Assembly: GCA_964555685.1 (NCBI GenBank) | Contig: CAZKTO010000058.1 | Span: 1 to 20,673, forward strand | Source of the DNA: CAZKTO01 sp964555685 | Lineage (GTDB): Bacteria; Chloroflexota; Dehalococcoidia; SHYB01 | DNA: 20,673 bases | Direction of reading: 5' to 3' | Shown here: one piece after another, positions 14,708 to 20,673 of the stretch | Layout: every line of letters starts with the position of its first letter | Numbering within the stretch: the first letter of the stretch is position 1 | Position numbers and translations under genes: made by a program | The notes under the pieces: model-generated | Database searches by the model: none | Seen by the model: the letters and a program-made list of their open reading frames with translations, nothing else | What the model was told of the DNA's origin: nothing

Positions 14708-16046
14708 CGGCCAGCCCTCCGCAGGCGGCTGCCCCGCCTGCGGAGGCATCGGCTGGCTCCGCCGCGACGTCCCCCTGAACCACCCGGACTTCGGGCGGCT
14801 CTTCCCGTGCGCCTGCCGCGTGCAGGAGTACGAGGCCGGGCGGTTCGAGCGCCTGACCCGCCTCTCGAACCTGGGCAGCCTGAAGGACGTCTCCTTCGAG
14901 AGCCTGGCCGCCCAGGCCGCCGCGGGCCGCCAGCCAGACCCCGTCCTCCAGACGGCGCTGGAGGTCGCGCGCCGCTACGCCGAGGCGCCCCAGGGCTGGC
15001 TCGTCATCGAAGGGCCGGCGGGCAGCGGCAAGACGCGCCTCGCCGCCGCCATCGCCACCCGCTGCATCGCCCGCGGCCTGCCCGCCCTCTTCCTGCCCGT
15101 GCCCGACCTCTTGGACCACCTGCGCGGCACCTACGCCCCCCAGAGCGACATCGCCTACGATGAGCTCTTCGACCAGATCCGCAACGTCCCCCTGCTCATC
15201 CTGGACGACCTGGGCACCGAGTCGGCCACGCCGTGGGCGCGGGAGAAGCTCACGCAGCTCCTGGGGCACCGCTACAACGCCGGCGCGCCTACGGTCGTCA
15301 CCACGGACGTGCCCCTGGAGAGGCTGGACGAGCGGGTCCGGGCGCGCCTGACGGACCCGGCCCTCTCGCGCCTCGTGCGCCTGGCCCCGACCGGCCGGGT
15401 CGCCGGCCACGGCGTCGATCAGCTCGATCTCGTCCTGCCCCACATGACCTTCCAGACGTTCAACCCGGACGGCCCGGACCTGCGCGGCCCCATCCGCGAG
15501 AACCTGCGCGAGGCATGGAAGCTAGCCCAGCGCTTCGCCCAGCAGCCCGAGGGATGGCTGGTCTACATCGGTCCAAACGGCTGCGGCAAGACCCACCTCG
15601 TCTCGGCCATCGCCAGCTACTGCCGCCAGCGCGGCGACGACGTGCTCATGCTCCTCGTCCCCAAGCTGCTGGACTACCTGCGCTCGCTGTCCGCTCAGAC
15701 TCAGCCCGGCGGCGGGAGCTTCGAGGCCCTGGACCGCGTCGAGCGCGCGGGCGTCCTGGCGCTGGACGACTTCGGCGAGTCGGCCGATACGCCGTGGGCG
15801 CGGGAGAAGCTGGACCAGATCCTCAACTACCGGAGTCTGACCCGCCTGCCCACCGTCATCACCTCAAGCCTGGCGCCCGACCAGATGGAGCCGCGCGTCT
15901 GGTCGCGCCTCAACGACCAGCGCTTCAGCATCGTCTACGAGATCAAGGCGCCCGACTACCGGACGGGACTGGAGAAGGGGCCCGACCGGCCGCCCGAGAC
16001 GGGCCGGTCGCGCGGGCGCCCGCGAGGCTCCCGCAGCGCCCTTTGA
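14613..16046 (+). CDS. DnaC/DnaI-like helicase loader candidate with two AAA+ ATPase domains
   Basis: This 477-residue protein has four parts. An N-terminal cysteine cluster comes first, C40-P-A-C43 and C66-A-C68, suitable for zinc and reminiscent of the helicase-binding Zn domain of DnaI. AAA+ module 1 has Walker A GPAGSGKT (134-141), Walker B LLILDD (194-199) and RVRARL (241-246) as an arginine-finger-like segment. AAA+ module 2 has Walker A GPNGCGKT (320-327), Walker B VLALDD (381-386) and RVWSRL (428-433). A basic tail completes the chain. Both modules look catalytically intact and share TPWAREKL after Walker B. Known DnaC/DnaI/IstB proteins that I recall are about 240-310 residues with one module. 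GAAGGA precedes the ATG at 14613. IstB, the IS21 helper ATPase, is the alternative family, but no transposase is near. Confidence 0.85.
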   Translation: METIGEVLKRYAGEAAPGRAATSSADPDPDGNGQPSAGGCPACGGIGWLRRDVPLNHPDFGRLFPCACRVQEYEAGRFERLTRLSNLGSLKDVSFESLAAQAAAGRQPDPVLQTALEVARRYAEAPQGWLVIEGPAGSGKTRLAAAIATRCIARGLPALFLPVPDLLDHLRGTYAPQSDIAYDELFDQIRNVPLLILDDLGTESATPWAREKLTQLLGHRYNAGAPTVVTTDVPLERLDERVRARLTDPALSRLVRLAPTGRVAGHGVDQLDLVLPHMTFQTFNPDGPDLRGPIRENLREAWKLAQRFAQQPEGWLVYIGPNGCGKTHLVSAIASYCRQRGDDVLMLLVPKLLDYLRSLSAQTQPGGGSFEALDRVERAGVLALDDFGESADTPWAREKLDQILNYRSLTRLPTVITSSLAPDQMEPRVWSRLNDQRFSIVYEIKAPDYRTGLEKGPDRPPETGRSRGRPRGSRSAL

Positions 16047-16071
16047 CGGGAGTCCGCCCTGCGAGCGCCCC

Positions 16072-16395
16072 ATGCCCACGTACTGCGTCTTCTGCGAGAT
16101 CGTCGCCCGCCGCTCGCCCGCCACCTTCCGCTACGAGGACGACGACGTGATCGTCATCGACAACATCCTGCGCTGGGCGCCCGTCATGCTCCTCGTCCTG
16201 CCCAAGAAGCACCTGTCGCAGGAGGAGATGTGGCGCGACCTCGCGAAGGTGGGCGCCGTGGCCACGGAGATGGGGCGGCAGCACTGCCCCAACGGCTACC
16301 GGCTCCTCTCCAACATCGGCCCCGACGCCATGCAGAGCCAGCACCACGCCCATCTGCACGTCCTGGGCGGCATGTTCCTGGGGCACTACCTGTAG
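16072..16395 (+). CDS. HIT-family (histidine triad) protein
   Basis: This is a 107-residue nucleotide-binding protein of the HIT superfamily. The triad is HHAHLHV (91-97; H92, H94, H96), with the catalytic His the middle of the run. CVFC (C5, C8), together with H47 and H92, could form the zinc site of HINT-like members. FRYEDDDVIVIDNI and LVLPKKHL are the usual family strands. HIT proteins hydrolyse phosphoramidates or dinucleoside polyphosphates such as AMP-lysine. The gene starts 26 nt after the stop of the tandem-AAA+ gene and is probably the last gene of the replication block. A palindrome follows its stop codon. The ending GGMFLGHYL is slightly shorter than in some relatives. Confidence 0.9.
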   Translation: MPTYCVFCEIVARRSPATFRYEDDDVIVIDNILRWAPVMLLVLPKKHLSQEEMWRDLAKVGAVATEMGRQHCPNGYRLLSNIGPDAMQSQHHAHLHVLGGMFLGHYL

Positions 16396-16400
16396 CAGGC

Positions 16401-16435
16401 CCTAACCCCCTGCCCCTTCCCTGCGAGGGAAGGGG
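16401..16435. repeat. Palindromic repeat between convergent genes
   Basis: CCTAACCCCCTGCCCCTTCC is the leader and left arm. The arms are CCCCTTCCCT (16413-16422) and AGGGAAGGGG (16426-16435) around GCG. It sits in the 54-nt gap between the convergent HIT and nitroreductase genes, so it could stall transcription from both sides. It has no T-tract. Confidence 0.7.
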
Positions 16436-16449
16436 GGCTGCCCTCTCCC

Positions 16450-17055
16450 CTACTTCCCCCACCGGTCTCGGTACACTACCTCGTCCAGCGGCTTGCGCTT
16501 GGGCGGGCCGTAGGGGCGCCCCGGATAGCCAACGGGGATCAGCGCCGCCATCCGGAAGTCCTGGGGGACATGGAGGGTTGCGCGCATCTCCTGCTCCTGG
16601 TGCTCCCAGACCGTCGTCAGCACCGTGCCCAGGCCCAGGCTCCAGGCCGCCAGCATCAGGTTCTGCACCGCCGGGAAGATCGTGGCCCCCGGGTCGGCCC
16701 CGTAGCCCTTCTGCACGCAGCACATGACGAGCACCGGCGGCGTCTGGCCGATGGTCTTGGTCAGATGGATGGCGTCGCGCAGCGTCCGGGAGAGGCCCGG
16801 TCGCGCCGCCGCCTCCTCGGGCGTCGCGGCCTTGAGCTGCTGGAGCATCGCCGCCTGGTAGAGACGGCCCACCTCCCGGCGCACCGCCGCGTCGCGGATG
16901 ACGATGAAGCGCCAGCTCTGCTGATTGCCCCCGTTGGGCGCCCGCGTCGCCATCTCCAGCACCGCTCGCAGCGCCTCCTCGCTCACGGGACGGTCCGAGA
17001 ACTCCCGGACGCTCCGCAGCGAGCCCATCACCTCGAACAGCTCACGACCAGCCAT
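16450..17055 (-). CDS. Nitroreductase-family FMN protein
   Basis: This 201-residue protein has the nitroreductase fold. The N-terminal FMN-contacting segment is SLRSVREFSDRPVSEE (12-27), followed by RAPNGGNQQSWRFIVI (38-53). A hydrophobic helix ATIFPAVQNLMLAAWSLGLG and the C-terminal PVGYPGRPYGPPKRKPLDEV are typical. Such homodimers use FMN and NAD(P)H to reduce nitroaromatics, quinones, enones or iodotyrosine-like substrates. The natural substrate is unknown. GAGGAG lies 6 nt before the ATG at 17055. The start overlaps the end of the upstream 234-residue gene by 14 nt, so the two are translationally coupled. Confidence 0.9.
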   Translation of the reverse strand: MAGRELFEVMGSLRSVREFSDRPVSEEALRAVLEMATRAPNGGNQQSWRFIVIRDAAVRREVGRLYQAAMLQQLKAATPEEAAARPGLSRTLRDAIHLTKTIGQTPPVLVMCCVQKGYGADPGATIFPAVQNLMLAAWSLGLGTVLTTVWEHQEQEMRATLHVPQDFRMAALIPVGYPGRPYGPPKRKPLDEVVYRDRWGK

Positions 17056-17746
17056 CCAGCGCTCCTCTGCCCAGGCGGCGCAGCCGCTCGATACCCTTCT
17101 TGGTATCGCTGGCCATCCGCGCGGGCTCCGCGTGCTTCACCCGGTACTTGAACAGCCAGTAGGTGAACTCCCGCAGCTCGCCCAGGGTAATCCGGTCAGG
17201 CGGGAGCTCCCTGCGCTCCGCGCAGAACTCGCACAGGAGGTCCTGGCGCGTCTTGCCGTAGATCCGCCCGAAGACTGCGTCGTCGAGGCCCGACCCCGGG
17301 GGCCGCAGCATGTCGGTCCAGGACTTGCGGACCTCCTCCTCGACGGCGAGCTGCAGCGCATCCTCGACGAGGACGCCGTAGCAGTAGTTCAGGATGGCGT
17401 GGTGCTTGGCGACGCCGAGCCGCTGGCGCAAGGTCTCCCCGCTGACGGCCCGCGGGGGCCTGCCGTGAAAGAGCAGCTCCTCCCGCTCCCGCTCCGGGAT
17501 GAGCCCGTCCACGCTCTCCACCAGCCGCTCGGCCAGGAGCAGCCAGTCGAAGGCCTCGCCCGCGATCAGGTAGACATAGTCCCGCCCATCGTGCCGCTCG
17601 CAGGGCGTGCGCCAGGCCGCGATGCCGTCCAGCAGGGCGTCAAGCCAGTCGCACCCGGACAGCAGGTCATCCCGAAAGCGGGCGACGGCCGCGTCCTCCT
17701 GCGTCTGGATGCTCCTGGCCCAGGCGATCTGCTCGGACGTACTCAT
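17042..17746 (-). CDS. Conserved-looking protein of unknown function (234 residues)
   Basis: I do not recognise this family. It is a soluble, charged, apparently mainly alpha-helical protein with no signal peptide. Features include DGRDYVYLIAGEAFDWLLLA (53-72), a run HHAILNYCYGVLVEDALQLA (115-134), a cysteine pair CEFC (172-175), an aromatic segment REFTYWLFKYRVKH (192-205) and a basic C-terminus. Codon use and GC content match its neighbours, and the whole length is free of repeat sequence, which supports a real gene. The 14-nt overlap with the nitroreductase gene suggests joint expression and perhaps a joint task. A poor TTGTTC-N17-TACACT pair lies directly before the ATG; if used, it would give an almost leaderless mRNA. 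Confidence 0.75.
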   Translation of the reverse strand: MSTSEQIAWARSIQTQEDAAVARFRDDLLSGCDWLDALLDGIAAWRTPCERHDGRDYVYLIAGEAFDWLLLAERLVESVDGLIPEREREELLFHGRPPRAVSGETLRQRLGVAKHHAILNYCYGVLVEDALQLAVEEEVRKSWTDMLRPPGSGLDDAVFGRIYGKTRQDLLCEFCAERRELPPDRITLGELREFTYWLFKYRVKHAEPARMASDTKKGIERLRRLGRGALDGWS

Positions 17747-17818
17747 CGAGGCCTAGTGTAAAGGAACGGAGGACAGGGAACAAGAAGCGGGGGTCAGGTT
17801 CCCACCCTCGCCCTCCGT

Positions 17819-17894
17819 CTTCCTCTCCGACACGGAGAGGAAGGGGGGACCCCCGGCCTTGCACGAAAACTCCCTCTCCCCTGGCGGGAGAGGG
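17819..17894. repeat. Two GC-rich palindromes
   Basis: Hairpin 1 has arms CTTCCTCTCCG (17819-17829) and CGGAGAGGAAG (17833-17843) with an ACA loop. Hairpin 2 has arms CCCTCTCCC (17872-17880) and GGGAGAGGG (17886-17894) with a CTGGC loop, and is followed by TTGGGGAGAGGGGG. This is the classic C-rich intergenic palindrome of many high-GC genomes. Confidence 0.75.
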
Positions 17895-18011
17895 TTGGGG
17901 AGAGGGGGAACCTTTCTTTCGCTATTTGCACCAGGCCCGTTACGGAGCCACTTTCCGTGCAAAAGGGAACCGCAGGTTTCCTGCACCTTCCTAAGGGAAC
18001 CGCCTGGCCGC

Positions 18012-18075
18012 CGAGATTGCCACGCCGTCACGCCCCAGCAGGCCGGGGTGCCCGGTCGAGCCTCCTCGCAATGAC
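18012..18075 (-). repeat. Dispersed repeat of the GTCATTGCGAGGAG...GGCAATCTCG type
   Basis: On the minus strand the element opens with GTCATTGCGAGGAG and closes with GTGGCAATCTCG, so the ends form an ATTGC/GCAAT inverted pair. The middle contains its own CCCC...GGGG pairing. The first 21 nt recur exactly at 4832-4852. Confidence 0.7.
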
Positions 18076-18089
18076 CTCCGGGGTCGCGG

Positions 18090-18725
18090 CTAGCTGTCGA
18101 GGATGCGCCCGAGGCACTTGCGGCCGAACTCGAGGCCGTGGCTGGGCAGCTGGGCCGTGGGGCTCTCCTTGAGGGTGAAGCGGACGGTGCATTCGAGCGT
18201 ATCGTCGGGCCGCAGGTCGTACCAGAGGTCGAACTCCTCTTGGTGCGGAGTCCGGACGTGGACGTGGGCGCCCCGGTAGTCGATGGTGGTGCCGCCGTTG
18301 ACGCTGTGATGGTAGGGCTCGAGGCGCAGGAAGCGGCTCCCGACGCGGGCGCCCAGGTCGAAGCGTAGCGTGAAGAAGGCCTCCACCGGCGCCGTCAGGG
18401 GCTCCAGCGACGCGAAGAGGTGCGAGAGGGTGAAGTCCGTCTGATGGAGCTCGATCTGGTCGTCCAGCTCGCTCTCGGCCAGATACTCGATGACGACGTC
18501 GCTGGGGCCGCTCTCCTCGAAGCGCACCTCGGCCCAGCTGTGGAGCTTCTCGGTGTCGTTCCGGTAGTCCTCGTGGAAGAAGACGCGGTCCTCCTCGTCG
18601 CCGTCGCGCGAGCCGAGGGCCAGCAGCTCCCGCCGGATCGACTCGGGCACCTCTAGCGTGAACTCGAGCTCCAGGCTGACGCACTGGGCCGAGGCCAGGT
18701 CGAGCTTGAGCGGGGAGGGGTTCAT
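18090..18725 (-). CDS. Protein of unknown function encoded directly after secA (211 residues)
   Basis: I do not recognise this family. The protein is acidic and rich in alternating hydrophobic/charged runs that suggest beta-strands, for example CVSLELEFTLEV (15-26), DVVIEYLAESELDDQIELHQ (76-95), AFFTLRFDLGARVGSRFLRL (116-135) and DTLECTVRFTLKE (175-187). It has no signal peptide or membrane segment. Its ATG (18723-18725) follows the TAA of secA with no base between, so translation is very probably coupled. Base composition is like its neighbours. Coupling to secA could mean a role in export or simple co-transcription, and no function can be given. Confidence 0.8.
   Translation of the reverse strand: MNPSPLKLDLASAQCVSLELEFTLEVPESIRRELLALGSRDGDEEDRVFFHEDYRNDTEKLHSWAEVRFEESGPSDVVIEYLAESELDDQIELHQTDFTLSHLFASLEPLTAPVEAFFTLRFDLGARVGSRFLRLEPYHHSVNGGTTIDYRGAHVHVRTPHQEEFDLWYDLRPDDTLECTVRFTLKESPTAQLPSHGLEFGRKCLGRILDS

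Positions 18726-20673
<1,948 letters not shown>

Larger units (their letters stand above)
17761..18089. other. Repeat-filled spacer upstream of the 234-residue gene
   Basis: There is no supported gene. From left to right it holds two palindromes (17819-17843 and 17872-17894), then a low-repeat AT-richer stretch with two copies of AAGGGAACCGC about 30 nt apart (near 17965 and 17994). Next come inverted TTGCACG/CGTGCAA words, and then the dispersed element at 18012-18075. Downstream of the secA operon no T-tract hairpin terminator is visible. Confidence 0.65.

Noticed and set aside
14613..16046. IstB of an IS21-type insertion sequence
   Set aside because: No IstA transposase, terminal repeats or target duplications are seen, and the gene sits in a replication cluster with dnaB and a DnaD-domain gene.
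16413..16435. Rho-independent terminator after the HIT gene
   Set aside because: The hairpin is strong but has no T-run on either strand. It belongs to the dispersed palindrome family, though it could still hinder transcription.

Overview
This is a high-GC (clearly above 60%) bacterial chromosomal stretch. The best fit is a Chloroflexota bacterium (Dehalococcoidia/SAR202-like), probably a metagenome scaffold. The pointers are: an rplI-dnaB pair followed by both a DnaD-domain gene and a DnaC/DnaI-type loader gene in a GC-rich genome, a lipoprotein with a long Thr/Pro/Ala linker, an F420-type luciferase-like oxidoreductase, and many short GC-rich palindromic repeats between genes. A 10-base N gap inside rplI shows that the sequence was scaffolded. 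The phylum is inferred, not proven.

Layout. The left edge holds the 3' end of a BNR/sialidase-type beta-propeller gene (+). It is followed by a 61-bp imperfect palindrome with the full architecture of an integron attC recombination site (278-338). Minus-strand metabolic genes come next: an enoyl-CoA hydratase/isomerase-family gene followed by an LLM-class F420-type oxidoreductase (2054-383), a thioredoxin-reductase-like flavoprotein followed by a ROK kinase (4290-2310), the MeaB GTPase (5836-4862) and an amidohydrolase (7115-6009). purL (7564-9801, +) converges on an orphan family-5 solute-binding lipoprotein gene (11617-9848, -).

The replication block is on the plus strand: rplI (with the N gap), dnaB, a DnaD-domain gene, and an unusual DnaC/DnaI-like gene that encodes two complete AAA+ ATPase modules in one chain. 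A small HIT-family gene ends the block. Together these encode the replicative helicase and its probable loading machinery. A perfect-looking promoter precedes rplI, and the dnaD and dnaC genes overlap by 95 nt.

The right part is on the minus strand: secA (5' end beyond the window), an unrecognised 211-residue gene whose ATG directly follows the secA stop codon, a repeat-rich spacer, an unrecognised 234-residue gene, and a nitroreductase-family gene that overlaps it by 14 nt.

The most interesting points are the attC site (no integrase is visible), the tandem-AAA+ helicase-loader candidate with a 23-nt identical block in both halves, and the repeat ecology. The repeats include an approximately 80-bp inverted pair flanking meaB and the amidohydrolase, one copy of which is interrupted by a 23-nt insert, and a repeat fragment that appears to supply the translation start of dnaD.
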